The notes beneath the pieces were generated by a model, which saw only the letters and a program-made list of their open reading frames with translations, made no database searches and had not been told where the DNA came from. 64,000 bases of DNA from Bacteroidia bacterium (lineage in GTDB: Bacteria; Bacteroidota; Bacteroidia; SXHM01), in contig JAJVIC010000009.1 of NCBI GenBank assembly GCA_022072225.1, positions 713,746 through 777,745 of the forward strand, written 5' to 3'. Positions within the stretch are counted from its first letter, which is position 1; each line of letters opens with the position of its first letter. Both the position numbers and the translations under genes were made by a program. Of the stretch, positions 32,041 through 42,032 are shown in pieces.

Positions 32041-34362
32041 TTAAAATGAATAATTAAGTCTTATTGAAACGTTAATTCCCGCCTCATCCGAGAAATAGCG
32101 GAAACGGTTGAGGTAATCACGGTAAACCCTATTCAACAGGTTGTTTACTCCGACACCCACACTCAGTTTTTGTTTGCCCATTGGAAATTCAGTTCCTGCA
32201 TCTATCCCAAAAAGCGTGTAGCCTTCGGGAGGTGCAACATAATCGCTGTTGGCTGGAACACGCCATTGTTTTAACACATTCAGCATGGTAAGAGCAACAT
32301 ACGTTGCTTTCACTTTTTTACTGTCTGCAAATTTATAGTTCAGTGTATTTTCAAAACGGTCGGCCGGCATCATCACTAAGTATTCGTCAGCCGAAACATT
32401 TCTTGCCCTGAGAATTGAACCTTTTGAAATCAGGTGTAAGCCTTTGAAAATATTCCAGTCGAAACCTGCATCCACACCTTTAAATGTTGCGTTAGTTTGT
32501 TTGTAATGAAATGTAGGAAACGCCCCTTTAATAGTAAGCGTTGCAGGTTGCACAGGGGCGAGGTAAATAAAATCGCTGATGTAATTGTAATACGCGCTTA
32601 CTTCACCGCTGAACTTTTTTGTTCGCTCCAGATTTAATGAAGCCGTGAAATTGTAAGCACGCTCAGGTTTCAATGTTCTGTCGCCTACTTCAACTGATGC
32701 TGCCCCATGATGCAAACCATCGCTGAATAATTCATTTACAGCAGGCGGTCGCCATGCTGTTGCAGCGTTCAGTTTGAAGTCAAGTTTGGATGTAATCCTG
32801 TAAGCACCGCCAACGGAAGCAGCATAATTATTGAATTGATATTCGGGTGAAATAATCACATTGTTTTCCCACTTATAAACCGTCATCCATTTTAAATCAT
32901 AACGTATACCTGCTTCAACTTGCAGTTTATCTCCGTCTCTGCGCGCAACAGCAAAAGCTCCTGTCCCATAACCTCTGAAATTTGGAATAAAAAACCTGCC
33001 CTCGTATTGGTTGCCTTGCGTAATTCCATTTATCCCGATGCTTAGCGAAATATCGTTCCCGAAATATTTATCCCAACTTAAATCGGTGGTATAGGTATTG
33101 ATTTTGAAAAGCAGCGCAGGCTTGTTAAGTGCTGCAAGCGAATCATTGAGCGGGGCATCTTTGTCAAACTCTGAACGTATGTTGTTTTGCCGCGCAATAA
33201 CAAACCTGAAATAACCTGAATTTCCTGCATTAACATAGGCGGATGCCTTGACAAGGTCGTGCGTAATGTGTTGCGAGGGGCGGTCTATCTTGTAAGTGAA
33301 ATCAGCCATCTCAAGTGGCACAGGGCTTTCAAACGCAACCTGTAAATCGGTAAGATTGCCTATATGCGAAGCCGAAAAAATTCCAAGTTTAGTGTTGAAG
33401 CGGCTGTAAAAAATGGTTGCGCCCCATTTGCCTGTTTTGTAATTCGCTTCCGTTGAAAAATTCAACTCATTTACGCCCGTGTTTTTCATGTAATAGTCAG
33501 GCGTTTTGGTGTTGCCCGCCATTTTTCCTGTGCCTTGTACTCTCCAGCTCAAAGCAGGGAGTTTTTTAAACCTTCCTTCCAGAATTGCAGAAAGTACACC
33601 TTGCCTTCCGTTTGAAAAACCTACAATATTTACTTGTCCGCCAATACCTGTGCTGTCGCTGATGGGCGAAGGGTCAACTATAATTACTCCGCCAATAGCA
33701 TCTGATCCATATCTCAGGAGATTAGCACCTTTTACCACAATCAGCGAGCCTGCAACAAACGGATCAATTTCGGGAGCGTGTTCGCTGCCCCATTGTTGTC
33801 CCTCTTGCCTTACTCCGTTGTTAAGAATAAGAACACGGTTGCTGTGCATACCATGAATAATGGGCTTTGAAACCGAAGTTCCCGTTTGCAAAGAGTTTAC
33901 ACCTACAACGTTTTTCAATGCTTCGCCTAAGGTTTTACCTCTTGTAGCTTCAAGATCTTTTCCTGATATTAAACCAAAGCTTTGAGTTGGCATAATCAAT
34001 TTTGGTTTAAGTATTTCAACTGAAACTACTGTTTCTTGCAGCATTTCAGAATGATGCTCAGGAAAAAAATCTTGAAGTGTATTGCCGCTGATAGTTACTG
34101 TTTTCTCTACATCTTCGCAGCCTAAGTGCGAACAAATAATAGTATAAATTCCATCACACAAATTATGAATGGAGTAATTACCCAAACTATCAGAAGTTGC
34201 ACCTTTTCCCAGTTCTTTAATATAAATGCTGGCATAAGGCAAAGGCTGTTGGTCATGCTCGTCAATCACTTTTCCCGACATGGTTGCATTGCATTGTGCA
34301 GCAACATTTACGGTTGCAGCATAGTACATAATCGCGCAAAAAATAAAATAACGGAATAACAT
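32041..34362 (-). CDS. TonB-dependent receptor (probable metal or metal-complex uptake)
   Basis: A 773-residue outer-membrane receptor. The signal is followed by a carboxypeptidase D-like domain (residues about 25-105, GKVIDEHDQQPLPYASIYIKELGKG), a plug (about 120-240, with SVSKPIIHGMHSNRVLILNNGVRQEGQQWGSEHAPEIDPF and VKGANLLRYGSDAIGGVI in blocks) and a 22-strand barrel ending in INVSIRLNYSF, a proper C-terminal aromatic. The plug motif with GSEHAPEIDP resembles receptors that I associate with zinc or other metals (ZnuD-like), but this is memory, not proof. The next genes are two lipoproteins, and a His-rich small protein precedes it. Confidence 0.88.
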   Translation of the reverse strand: MLFRYFIFCAIMYYAATVNVAAQCNATMSGKVIDEHDQQPLPYASIYIKELGKGATSDSLGNYSIHNLCDGIYTIICSHLGCEDVEKTVTISGNTLQDFFPEHHSEMLQETVVSVEILKPKLIMPTQSFGLISGKDLEATRGKTLGEALKNVVGVNSLQTGTSVSKPIIHGMHSNRVLILNNGVRQEGQQWGSEHAPEIDPFVAGSLIVVKGANLLRYGSDAIGGVIIVDPSPISDSTGIGGQVNIVGFSNGRQGVLSAILEGRFKKLPALSWRVQGTGKMAGNTKTPDYYMKNTGVNELNFSTEANYKTGKWGATIFYSRFNTKLGIFSASHIGNLTDLQVAFESPVPLEMADFTYKIDRPSQHITHDLVKASAYVNAGNSGYFRFVIARQNNIRSEFDKDAPLNDSLAALNKPALLFKINTYTTDLSWDKYFGNDISLSIGINGITQGNQYEGRFFIPNFRGYGTGAFAVARRDGDKLQVEAGIRYDLKWMTVYKWENNVIISPEYQFNNYAASVGGAYRITSKLDFKLNAATAWRPPAVNELFSDGLHHGAASVEVGDRTLKPERAYNFTASLNLERTKKFSGEVSAYYNYISDFIYLAPVQPATLTIKGAFPTFHYKQTNATFKGVDAGFDWNIFKGLHLISKGSILRARNVSADEYLVMMPADRFENTLNYKFADSKKVKATYVALTMLNVLKQWRVPANSDYVAPPEGYTLFGIDAGTEFPMGKQKLSVGVGVNNLLNRVYRDYLNRFRYFSDEAGINVSIRLNYSF

Positions 34363-34403
34363 CCGATGGGAATTTAAAATAATACTGGAACAAAAAATAA
34401 TTA

Positions 34404-34430
34404 CCTGCGATAGTTGGCTATCGGAGCAGG
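34404..34430 (-). other. Hairpin between the His-rich gene and the TonB receptor gene
   Basis: CCTGC-GATAG pairs with CTATC-GCAGG around a TTGG loop, with three extra bases on one side. Read on the minus strand it lies about 40 bases before the receptor ATG and is followed by an AT-rich stretch with a T-run. It could be a transcription attenuator or a decayed copy of the CGATAGCTATCG palindrome family. Confidence 0.5.
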
Positions 34431-34446
34431 TTAAAGAAAATGGAAT

Positions 34447-34773
34447 TTAACAAGTGGGAGGCGCCCGCAGGGAACAAAGCCCGGTGTGCGGGGCAAAGAA
34501 AATCTCCGTAACCTGTTGAATAATTCCTGAACTGAATACAACTTCAGGGGCACTGAAAAAGTTCAGCGAAAGAAAATAAAGCGGAACATTAAAGTTGAGT
34601 ATGTCGCAGTGCTGATGCTCATTCTCCAGAGCAGGCAAGCCGTTTTGGTTGTGGCTCCAGGTGTGAACAGTATCTTCGTGCTCATACAACGCATGCGTCA
34701 GTTCTTTAGGCACAATAAATGCCGAGATAATGGCAAGAAGAAAAAGGGCAATATGTTTGTTGTATGCTTTCAA
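34447..34773 (-). CDS. Small His/Cys-containing secreted or membrane protein before the TonB receptor
   Basis: About 108 residues. One hydrophobic segment (IALFLLAIISAFIVP) is followed by HALYEHEDTVHTWSH, ENEHQHCDIL and, at the end, PHTGLCSLRAPPTC. The mix of His and Cys clusters after a membrane segment suggests a metal-handling protein. Small DUF2946-like proteins with a similar C-LRAPP end precede metal-related TonB receptors in other Bacteroidota as I recall. No ATG exists; a TTG at 34773 (MKAYNKHIALF) or one at 34806 must be used, and I prefer the former because the latter lies in the opposite gene's promoter. Confidence 0.62.
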   Translation of the reverse strand: MKAYNKHIALFLLAIISAFIVPKELTHALYEHEDTVHTWSHNQNGLPALENEHQHCDILNFNVPLYFLSLNFFSAPEVVFSSGIIQQVTEIFFAPHTGLCSLRAPPTC

Positions 34774-34793
34774 AGCGATGCAAAAGTAAGGAT

Positions 34794-34801
34794 TATCTTT
34801 G
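34794..34801 (+). promoter_or_regulatory. -7 box for the T9SS plug gene
   Basis: TATCTTTG matches TAnnTTTG exactly and lies 30 bases before the TTG start. On the other strand TACTTTTG (34788-34781) could serve the metal-receptor operon, so divergent promoters nearly overlap here. No clear -33 TTTG is seen for either. Confidence 0.5.
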
Positions 34802-34830
34802 CTCAACTTTAAAAATAGTAAAATACTGAT

Positions 34831-36129
34831 TTGAAAACTGTCACACTATTTCCTCTCTGTTGCGCTGTATTCAGTGTTAATGCAATTGCACAAAATGAAG
34901 ATTTTTCGCAAAGCAAGCTTCGCTATGATAATTGTATTTACAAAGAAAATATTAAAAGCGTTGTGCTGGAAAATAATAATGAGCAGCTCTCTTATCCCTT
35001 CATTGCTCTGAACAGCGAAGAAGTAGTGCGTCTTGATTTTGATGATTTGGATGGCGGTTATAAAAACTATACGTATGGAGTAGTACAATGCAATGCCGAC
35101 TGGACGCCATCAACGCTAAGCACTGTTCAATACATCAACGGCTTTTGGGAAAACCCATTGAATTCTTATGCTTACTCATTAAACACACTGCAAAACTATA
35201 CGCATTACGCCTTTGTTATTCCTAATGAAAATACCAAAATCACCAAGTCGGGAAATTACCTGCTCATGGTTTATGAAGATTTCGACAAAGAAAATATTGT
35301 TTTAACCAGGCGATTTGTTGTTTATGAAAATCTTGTTGCCGTTGATGCCCACATTAAAAAGGCAACCATTCTCAGCGACAGCCGCTTTCGCCATGAAATT
35401 GATTTTTCCATCAACACCAAAGGTTTTAAGATTGATAATCCATTTACAGAGGTAAACATTGCTATTATGCAAAACGGGCGATGGGATAACGCCTGCAAGG
35501 GTTTACAGCCTTTGTTTGTACAGGATAACCTCCTTATTTACGATTACGAAGACAAAAATACTTTTATGGCAGGAAATGAATTTCGCCATTTTGATTTTCG
35601 CAGTATTCGTTTTCTGAGCGACAGAATTCAGAAACTCGAAACCGAATACAATGGCTATAACGTGTATTTGTTTCCTGACGAAAGACGCAGTTCCTTGCGT
35701 TATCAAACCATGGCAGACATTAACGGACAATTTTATATTAGTATGCAGGAAGCTAATGATGATGCTGTGGAGCCTGACTATGCCCGTATTTTCTTTCGCC
35801 TTAAAAGCGATAAAATCTCTCAACCCGGTGAGCTTTATGTTTTTGGTGCTTTGACTGATTGGCAGTGTACCCCCGAATTTTTAATGACTTATAATGAAGA
35901 CGAAAAACAATATGAAGCCAGCGCCTTGTTAAAACAAGGGTGGTATGATTATGAATATGTTTTTGTTTCCGAAAAGGACAGCATCGGTTTTGCTGATGAA
36001 AGTATTGTAGAAGGTTCACACACGCAGACCGGACAAAACTATACGTTATTTGTATATCACCGCGAAGCAGGTCAGTACTATGACCGCGTTATTGCTGCAA
36101 GGTTTCTTAATTCGTTGCGAGACTTTTAA
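34831..36129 (+). CDS. Type IX secretion system plug protein (DUF5103)
   Basis: A 432-residue secreted protein of the DUF5103 family, now known as the plug that closes the periplasmic end of the SprA translocon pore. Signal peptide residues 1-21 (LFPLCCAVFSVNAIAQ). Family blocks: YPFIALNSEEVVRLDFDDLDGGYKNYTYGVVQCNADW, LNTLQNYTHYAFVIPNENTKITKSGNYLLMVYEDFD, then LKQGWYDYEYVF and an end that fits the second, Ig-like domain (ELYVFGALTDWQ). Length is normal. The start is TTG, since an in-frame stop lies four codons upstream. It has its own promoter and is divergent from the TonB receptor operon. Confidence 0.86.
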   Translation: MKTVTLFPLCCAVFSVNAIAQNEDFSQSKLRYDNCIYKENIKSVVLENNNEQLSYPFIALNSEEVVRLDFDDLDGGYKNYTYGVVQCNADWTPSTLSTVQYINGFWENPLNSYAYSLNTLQNYTHYAFVIPNENTKITKSGNYLLMVYEDFDKENIVLTRRFVVYENLVAVDAHIKKATILSDSRFRHEIDFSINTKGFKIDNPFTEVNIAIMQNGRWDNACKGLQPLFVQDNLLIYDYEDKNTFMAGNEFRHFDFRSIRFLSDRIQKLETEYNGYNVYLFPDERRSSLRYQTMADINGQFYISMQEANDDAVEPDYARIFFRLKSDKISQPGELYVFGALTDWQCTPEFLMTYNEDEKQYEASALLKQGWYDYEYVFVSEKDSIGFADESIVEGSHTQTGQNYTLFVYHREAGQYYDRVIAARFLNSLRDF

Positions 36130-36241
36130 GACTATTTCTTTCATATTACCGGAAACTTAATTATTACAATAAAATAGTTTGCTGTTTTTTACGTTCATAT
36201 AATTGAATCGCTATACTTGCAGCATTCAAAAATCTAACAAC

Positions 36242-36628
36242 ATGGTTAATCAGATAACAGAGGGCGTAAGAATAACGGTAGAAACAGGCTACGAAGAGCG
36301 TTACTCAGATATTGATAACGCCAACTTCGTATTTACATACCGCATTACTATTGAAAATATGAATGACTTTCCGGTTCAGTTGTTAAGCCGACACTGGGAT
36401 ATTTTTGACTCTAACGGAGAGCTTACAAAGGTTGATGGTGAAGGAGTAGTTGGCAAGCAACCGGTTCTGCACCCCGGTGAGTACTATAACTACGAGTCGG
36501 CCTGCAATCTTAAAACTACTTTCGGCAGAATGAGCGGCTATTATAATATGGTGCGTACTACTGATAATAAAAAGCTACGTGTAGAAATTCCGGAATTTGA
36601 GTTGGCAGTACCTTTTATGCTGAATTAA
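36242..36628 (+). CDS. apaG: ApaG domain protein
   Basis: A 128-residue single-domain protein with the fibronectin-like ApaG fold: ITVETGYEERYSDIDNANFVFTYRITIENMNDFPVQLLSRHWDIFDSNG in blocks, then VVGKQPVLHPGEYYNYES and MSGYYNMVR. The GKQPVLxPGExYxYxS motif is diagnostic. ApaG is linked to cobalt/magnesium resistance and in eukaryotic fusions binds F-box partners; its bacterial function is unclear. I start at 36242 (MVNQITEG). The FAD oxidoreductase gene follows after ten bases. Confidence 0.92.
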   Translation: MVNQITEGVRITVETGYEERYSDIDNANFVFTYRITIENMNDFPVQLLSRHWDIFDSNGELTKVDGEGVVGKQPVLHPGEYYNYESACNLKTTFGRMSGYYNMVRTTDNKKLRVEIPEFELAVPFMLN

Positions 36629-36638
36629 TTTTTAGCCC

Positions 36639-37772
36639 ATGAACTGGAGTTTTTGGGAAAACGAGACCTTCTTAAATAACATTGATGTTTGTATAATCGG
36701 CAGTGGGATTGTCGGTTTGTCATCAGCATACTATCTTAAAAGAAATAATCCCAAACTGAAAGTTACAGTGCTTGAACGCGGAATTCTTCCGAGCGGAGCT
36801 AGTACTAAAAATGCAGGGTTTGCCTGCTTCGGAAGTCCATCAGAATTATTAGATGATTTGAAAGCTAATACGGAAGAGAAGGTGTTTTCTCTTCTTGGTA
36901 AGCGCTTTCAGGGTTTGCAATTACTGCGCGAAAACTTAGGCGATACAAATATTGGATACGTGCAAACCGGAGGTTTCGAAATTTTTAGAAAAGAAGATGC
37001 AATTCTTTATAATGAGTGCTCAGATAAATTAGATTACCTGAACGAACAGATTTTTAAAATCACTGCAATAAAAAACTGTTTCCGTAAAGCGGATGATAAG
37101 ATTGCAGCGTTCGGTTTATCCAATGTAGAACACATAATTGAAAGCACTGCCGAAGGACAAGTAAATACCGGTCAAATGATGGCGGAATTGCTAAGGCTTG
37201 TTCAATCTCTGGGTGTTAATATTCTTAACGGAATAGAAGTTCAGCATTTTGAAACAACTGCAAACGGTGTTGTAATCAACTGCAACAATAATCTTGAATT
37301 GAAAACAAAAAAACTGCTTGCTGCTACAAACGGTTTTGCAAAACAACTGTTTCCCGAGTTAGATGTTAAACCTGCTCGCGCCCAGGTTTTAATTACCGAA
37401 CCCATCAAAGATTTAAAACTGAACGGAGTATTTCATTACGATAAGGGTTATTACTATTTCCGAAATGTGGGCAAGCGTATTTTATTTGGCGGAGGTCGCA
37501 ATCTTGATTTTAAAGCAGAAGAAACTACCACTTTTGGTTTAACTGAAAAAGTGCAGCAGCGCTTAGAAGAAATTCTGAAAACTGTTATAATTCCCGGAAC
37601 GGATTATAGAGTAGAGCAGCGTTGGAGCGGTATTATGGGAGTAGGTGCGGAGAAGGCCACAATTCTTAAACAGGTAGCTCCCAACATCTATTGTGCAGTT
37701 CGCATGGGTGGTATGGGTGTTGCGCTGGGCACGCTCAGCGGCAAAGAAGCTGCCGAGATGATTGTTTTGTAA
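36639..37772 (+). CDS. FAD-dependent oxidoreductase (DAO family)
   Basis: A 377-residue flavoenzyme of the D-amino acid oxidase superfamily. The FAD motif CIIGSGIVGLSSAYYLK sits near residue 19, followed by the acidic end of strand 2 (VTVLERG) and PSGASTKNAGFACFGSPSEL, which is usual in the group. The C-terminal FAD contact RWSGIMGVG and the closing MGGMGVALGTLSGKEAAE are present. The substrate is a secondary or tertiary amine, undefined. It overlaps no gene but is ten bases behind apaG. Confidence 0.88.
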   Translation: MNWSFWENETFLNNIDVCIIGSGIVGLSSAYYLKRNNPKLKVTVLERGILPSGASTKNAGFACFGSPSELLDDLKANTEEKVFSLLGKRFQGLQLLRENLGDTNIGYVQTGGFEIFRKEDAILYNECSDKLDYLNEQIFKITAIKNCFRKADDKIAAFGLSNVEHIIESTAEGQVNTGQMMAELLRLVQSLGVNILNGIEVQHFETTANGVVINCNNNLELKTKKLLAATNGFAKQLFPELDVKPARAQVLITEPIKDLKLNGVFHYDKGYYYFRNVGKRILFGGGRNLDFKAEETTTFGLTEKVQQRLEEILKTVIIPGTDYRVEQRWSGIMGVGAEKATILKQVAPNIYCAVRMGGMGVALGTLSGKEAAEMIVL

Positions 37773-37783
37773 TTTTTTGCTGC

Positions 37784-37821
37784 AATAAAAAAGGCCGGCA
37801 GATTTGCCGGCCTTTTTTATT
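37784..37821. terminator. Bidirectional intrinsic terminator
   Basis: A 14-bp stem including GGCCGGCA/TGCCGGCC, a 4-nt loop and A- and T-runs on both sides. It stands between converging genes (FAD oxidoreductase and the secreted esterase). Confidence 0.92.
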
Positions 37822-37837
37822 ATTTATCGTTTAAATG

Positions 37838-39070
37838 CTACTTTATAATTACTTTTCCTGAAAAACGCTGAACCGCGTTGCTAACAGCAACAGCGTAAAT
37901 TCCTGTTGTCAAATCAGTGCAATCTATGTTAACTTTTTCACTATTGGTGCTGAAAGTTTTTACAGTTCTTCCCATCACATCTGTAACTGTTCCGGTGAAA
38001 TACTTTTTAGCAGCGTTGTTAAAAGTTAATGTAACTACACCTTCAGATGGGTTAGGGAATATGCCAATAACATTGTTTTCTTCTTCTTTAACAGAAGCAG
38101 GTGTTAGGCTTCCGCAAACCAAATCTGCAACAAATTCTTTTGAGTAATCAACTGCTTCATCCCATTGTTGTTGCGTTCCCTGCAGATAACTTACGTGTCC
38201 GCTTCCCGGATATGTTTTTAGAGCATTTGGTATGTTCAGCATATCTGTTTTTGCAGTTATTGTGTTAGAACCATGTGCTGTTAAGCCTGTAGGGAAACCA
38301 CCAACTGCAACAGGTCCTGTTCCGATAGGAACGGTTTGATCGCCCACATCATGCAAGCTGACAATTGCAGGATCTCCTGCATTAATCCAAGCAGTATCGC
38401 CAATGGTTCCGCTGAAATTTATTACTCCAATAACTTTTGATGAATATCCCGGGTTTCCGCTGTGGCCTTCAACACCGCCCATTCCAGCAGTATCTCCATA
38501 CAAATATTCAGGTATCTCGCTGTTTTCACTTAAGTAAGCTGTGTGAATTGCAGAGATGGCTCCTGCAGAAACACCTCCGACAATAATATAGTTAGTATCA
38601 ATTTTAAAAACATTGTCAGTTTGAGCATCTTTATAGAAGTAGCGGATGGCTGCTTTCATATCATGCATTCCACGAACTACAGCTTGTGTGGTAGTTACTT
38701 CATTCGGGAAGAAAAAACCTACTCGGTAGTCGGTAGCTGCAACTACATAACCCATTTTTACAAATTCTTCGCACATGGCATAAACCTGCGTGCGCTCGCC
38801 AGTAACAAAACTTCCTCCAAATGTGAAAACAATTAATGGCCGTTTTGCCAGTTGGTCGCCTTGTGGTTCAAATACACACATTCTCAGTTCTTGTGTTTGA
38901 CCGTTTCCAACTGCAGGTCCTGAACCGAAAAGTATGTTTTCAGTAGTGTCAAAATCGGTAAAGTAACTACGATTATAGTATCTCCCGTCTGAGCAGTCAA
39001 GCTGTGCAAACGCAGGTGTGATAATGCTTGCAAGTAATAGTGTTGCAAAAAATGAGTAAAGTTTTTTCAT
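37838..39070 (-). CDS. Secreted alpha/beta-hydrolase (carboxylesterase-like) with T9SS type A sorting domain
   Basis: A 410-residue secreted enzyme. Signal peptide residues 1-22 (LLLASIITPAFA). The hydrolase domain has an oxyanion block (PLIVFTFGGSFVTGERT), the nucleophile elbow VGGVSAGAISAIH, an Asp in SLHDVGDQTVP and a His in YPGSGHVSYL. The C-terminal 80 residues are a type A domain (IGIFPNPSEGVVTL, VTDVMGRTVKTF, GIYAVAVSN). It is thus surface-bound or released cargo that hydrolyses esters. No close substrate can be named. Confidence 0.87.
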   Translation of the reverse strand: MKKLYSFFATLLLASIITPAFAQLDCSDGRYYNRSYFTDFDTTENILFGSGPAVGNGQTQELRMCVFEPQGDQLAKRPLIVFTFGGSFVTGERTQVYAMCEEFVKMGYVVAATDYRVGFFFPNEVTTTQAVVRGMHDMKAAIRYFYKDAQTDNVFKIDTNYIIVGGVSAGAISAIHTAYLSENSEIPEYLYGDTAGMGGVEGHSGNPGYSSKVIGVINFSGTIGDTAWINAGDPAIVSLHDVGDQTVPIGTGPVAVGGFPTGLTAHGSNTITAKTDMLNIPNALKTYPGSGHVSYLQGTQQQWDEAVDYSKEFVADLVCGSLTPASVKEEENNVIGIFPNPSEGVVTLTFNNAAKKYFTGTVTDVMGRTVKTFSTNSEKVNIDCTDLTTGIYAVAVSNAVQRFSGKVIIK

Positions 39071-39174
39071 TGTATTGTTATTGAATTATTAAGAGAATAT
39101 TATTTTTTGAGCCGCGTAAAGTTATATTTTTTTGAATACCAAACAGTTTGTTAGTTGGTAAGTTGGGAATATTG

Positions 39175-42018
39175 CTAGGCTAGTTCTTCTTTCAGAAACT
39201 CGGCTGTAAAACTGTTCTTTGCTTTTGCCACTTGTTCGGGTGTTCCTTCACATAGTATCTGACCGCCACGTTCGCCACCTTCGGGACCGAGGTCAATTAT
39301 ATGGTCGGCAACTTTTATTATATCCAGATTGTGTTCTATGACAACAACCGTGTTGCCTTTATCTACCAACGAATTTAACGCTAAAAGCAGTACCCTTATA
39401 TCTTCAAAGTGTAATCCTGTTGTGGGTTCATCAAGAATGTAAAAAGTGTTGCCGGTGTCGCGTTTACTCAGTTCTGAAGCAAGTTTTATGCGCTGTGCTT
39501 CACCGCCTGACAGTGTTACGCTGCTTTGACCAAGCGTGATATACCCCAATCCTACATTTTTTAGTGTGCGAATTTTTCCTACAATGGAGGGAATGTTTTC
39601 AAAAAACTCAACAGCAGTATCAATATCCATATTAAGCACATCGTAAATGCTTTTGCCTTTGTAACGTACTTCTAATGTTTCGCGATTATATTTTTTGCCG
39701 TTGCAGGTTTCGCAATGCACAAAAACATCGGGTAAGAAATTCATTTCAATCGTGCGTACCCCACCACCCATGCAGGTTTCACATCTTCCGCCTGCAACGT
39801 TGAATGAGAAGCGCCCTGGCTTGTACCCGCGTATCTGTGCTTCAGGAAGCTGAGCGAATAGGTTTCGAATATCGCTGAAAACACCTGTGTAAGTTGCAGG
39901 GTTGCTGCGCGGTGTGCGACCTATTGGGCTTTGGTCAATTGCAATTACTTTGTCAATGTTTTTTATTCCGTCAATGCTTTTGTATGCAAGTGGACGCATA
40001 ATACTGTGGTAAAAATGATTGCTTAAAACAGGGTATAGGGTTTCGTTTATCAGCGATGATTTTCCGCTGCCAGAAACACCTGTTATACAAATAAATTTAC
40101 CCAAAGGAAAATCAACTGTTACGTTTTTCAGATTGTTACCTGTTGCATTTTTAAGTGTTAGCGTTTTTCCATTTCCTTTTCTTCGTTTTGAAGGAACTTC
40201 AATTTGCTTTTTTCCTGTGATGTAATCAATGGTTGAACTATTTGAGTTAGCAGGAATTTTAAAGCCTGATTTTGATTTTGAAAAATTACCTTCTCCTATA
40301 ATTTTTCCACCATGAATACCTGCACCCGGACCAATATCAATTACATGGTCGGCAGCTACAATCATGTCTTTATCGTGCTCAACAACAATTACTGAGTTGC
40401 CGCTGTCGCGCAGATTTTTTAATGCTGCAATCAGTTTACGGTTGTCGCGCTGGTGCAAACCAATACTTGGTTCGTCTAAAATATAAAGCACACCAACCAA
40501 TGCCGAACCAATTTGTGTTGCCAGCCTGATACGTTGCGCTTCACCGCCCGAAAGGCTGCGTGTGCTGCGGTCGAGCGTAAGATAATCCAAGCCAACGCCA
40601 AGCAGAAAATCAATTCGTGTTCTTATTTCTTTTAAAACTTCAGTGGCAATAACAAGCTGTTTTTTATTTAATTTTTTGTCAACTGCACTGAACCAACTTT
40701 GCAAGGTTTGAATATCCATACAAGCCAACTCGTAAATGTTTTTCTCGGCTACGCGAAAGAAAAGTGATTCTTGTTTTAACCTGCTGCCATTACATTTCGG
40801 GCATTGAACCTTATTCATAAAATTCTGAATCCATTGCTCCATGGACTTAGATTTTTCTTCATCGCTATTTTGGCGCACAATGAAATTTACAACACCTTCA
40901 AACGAAAGTGAGAAGCCAGAACCGTTATTGTCCTTTACCTTAAATACTTCGTTTGAGCCATACAGAATTACGTTAAGTGCGTCATCTGAAATATCGGAAA
41001 CGGGTGTTTCCAGTTTAAAGTCATATTTCTCGCCAATGGCCTCTACCTGACGAAAAATCCAGTTGTCTTTGTATTCGCCCAACGGAATAATAGCTCCCTT
41101 TTTTATGCTTAGTTTTTTATCAGGTATAATTTTATCAATATCAACTTCGCTTACTGTTCCAAGTCCATTGCAGCGTGGGCAGGCACCGTAAGGAGAATTG
41201 AATGAAAAAATATTTGGTGCCGGGTCGTCATAAGAAATTCCTGAAGTAGGACACATTAGATTGCGGCTGAAAAAACGAACGGTTGATGTGTCGTTGTTCA
41301 TTACCATCATTGTGCCTTTTCCATGCCGCATAGCCGTGTTCATGCTTTGTGATAGACGCTGCCGCGAAGCTTCATTTGCTTCCAAACGGTCAATCACAAT
41401 TTCAATGTCATGGGTTTTGTAGCGGTCAATTTTTATTTTGGAATTGAGTTCCAGGATATCACCATCCACACGCACTTTGGTAAATCCCTGCTTCAGCAAT
41501 TGTTCAAACAATTCTCGATAATGTCCCTTTCTTCCTTTTACAACAGGTGCAAGCAGTGAAATCTTTTTATCTTTAAAATTATTCAGTATAAGGTTGAGGA
41601 TTTCTTCATCGGTGTATTTAACCATGCGCTCGTTGGTAACATAAGAATAGGCATCAGCAGCGCGCGCAAACAACAGACGCATAAAATCATAAATTTCCGT
41701 TATTGTTCCAACTGTTGATCGTGGATTTTTGTTGGTAGTTTTTTGCTCAATTGAAATAACAGGACTTAGTCCGTTGATTTTATCTACATCCGGCCGTTCC
41801 AGCGAGCCAAGAAACTGCCGTGCATAAGCAGAGAAACTTTCGATATACCTGCGCTGGCCTTCTGCATAAATCGTATCAAATGCAAGTGATGATTTTCCGC
41901 TCCCGCTAAGACCTGTAATGACAACCAGTTTGTTACGTGGAATCATTACGTCAATATTCTTCAGATTGTGTTCCCGCGCTCCGTAAATTTCAATTTGCTC
42001 GTTGTCGGTTTCAATCAT
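39175..42018 (-). CDS. uvrA: Excinuclease ABC subunit A
   Basis: A 947-residue damage-recognition ATPase of nucleotide excision repair. Two ABC modules are complete: Walker [14 protein letters not shown] near residue 37 and [13 protein letters not shown] near 650, signatures [14 protein letters not shown] and [14 protein letters not shown], Walker [12 protein letters not shown] and [12 protein letters not shown]. The second zinc finger, near 750, is complete (CETC ... CETC). The first, near 254, shows CPTS then CPRC, lacking one cysteine, a form I know from other Bacteroidota. It is downstream of the lytic transglycosylase by 14 bases. Confidence 0.97.
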   Translation of the reverse strand: MIETDNEQIEIYGAREHNLKNIDVMIPRNKLVVITGLSGSGKSSLAFDTIYAEGQRRYIESFSAYARQFLGSLERPDVDKINGLSPVISIEQKTTNKNPRSTVGTITEIYDFMRLLFARAADAYSYVTNERMVKYTDEEILNLILNNFKDKKISLLAPVVKGRKGHYRELFEQLLKQGFTKVRVDGDILELNSKIKIDRYKTHDIEIVIDRLEANEASRQRLSQSMNTAMRHGKGTMMVMNNDTSTVRFFSRNLMCPTSGISYDDPAPNIFSFNSPYGACPRCNGLGTVSEVDIDKIIPDKKLSIKKGAIIPLGEYKDNWIFRQVEAIGEKYDFKLETPVSDISDDALNVILYGSNEVFKVKDNNGSGFSLSFEGVVNFIVRQNSDEEKSKSMEQWIQNFMNKVQCPKCNGSRLKQESLFFRVAEKNIYELACMDIQTLQSWFSAVDKKLNKKQLVIATEVLKEIRTRIDFLLGVGLDYLTLDRSTRSLSGGEAQRIRLATQIGSALVGVLYILDEPSIGLHQRDNRKLIAALKNLRDSGNSVIVVEHDKDMIVAADHVIDIGPGAGIHGGKIIGEGNFSKSKSGFKIPANSNSSTIDYITGKKQIEVPSKRRKGNGKTLTLKNATGNNLKNVTVDFPLGKFICITGVSGSGKSSLINETLYPVLSNHFYHSIMRPLAYKSIDGIKNIDKVIAIDQSPIGRTPRSNPATYTGVFSDIRNLFAQLPEAQIRGYKPGRFSFNVAGGRCETCMGGGVRTIEMNFLPDVFVHCETCNGKKYNRETLEVRYKGKSIYDVLNMDIDTAVEFFENIPSIVGKIRTLKNVGLGYITLGQSSVTLSGGEAQRIKLASELSKRDTGNTFYILDEPTTGLHFEDIRVLLLALNSLVDKGNTVVVIEHNLDIIKVADHIIDLGPEGGERGGQILCEGTPEQVAKAKNSFTAEFLKEELA

Positions 42019-42032
42019 AAGAAGATTAACAG

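Noticed and set aside
36212-36219. Promoter TATACTTG before apaG
   Set aside because: One mismatch in the -7 element and no TTTG at the right distance; too weak to list as a feature.
36639-37772. A glycine oxidase ThiO assignment
   Set aside because: The DAO fold is clear but no thiamine genes are adjacent, so the specific name is not supported.
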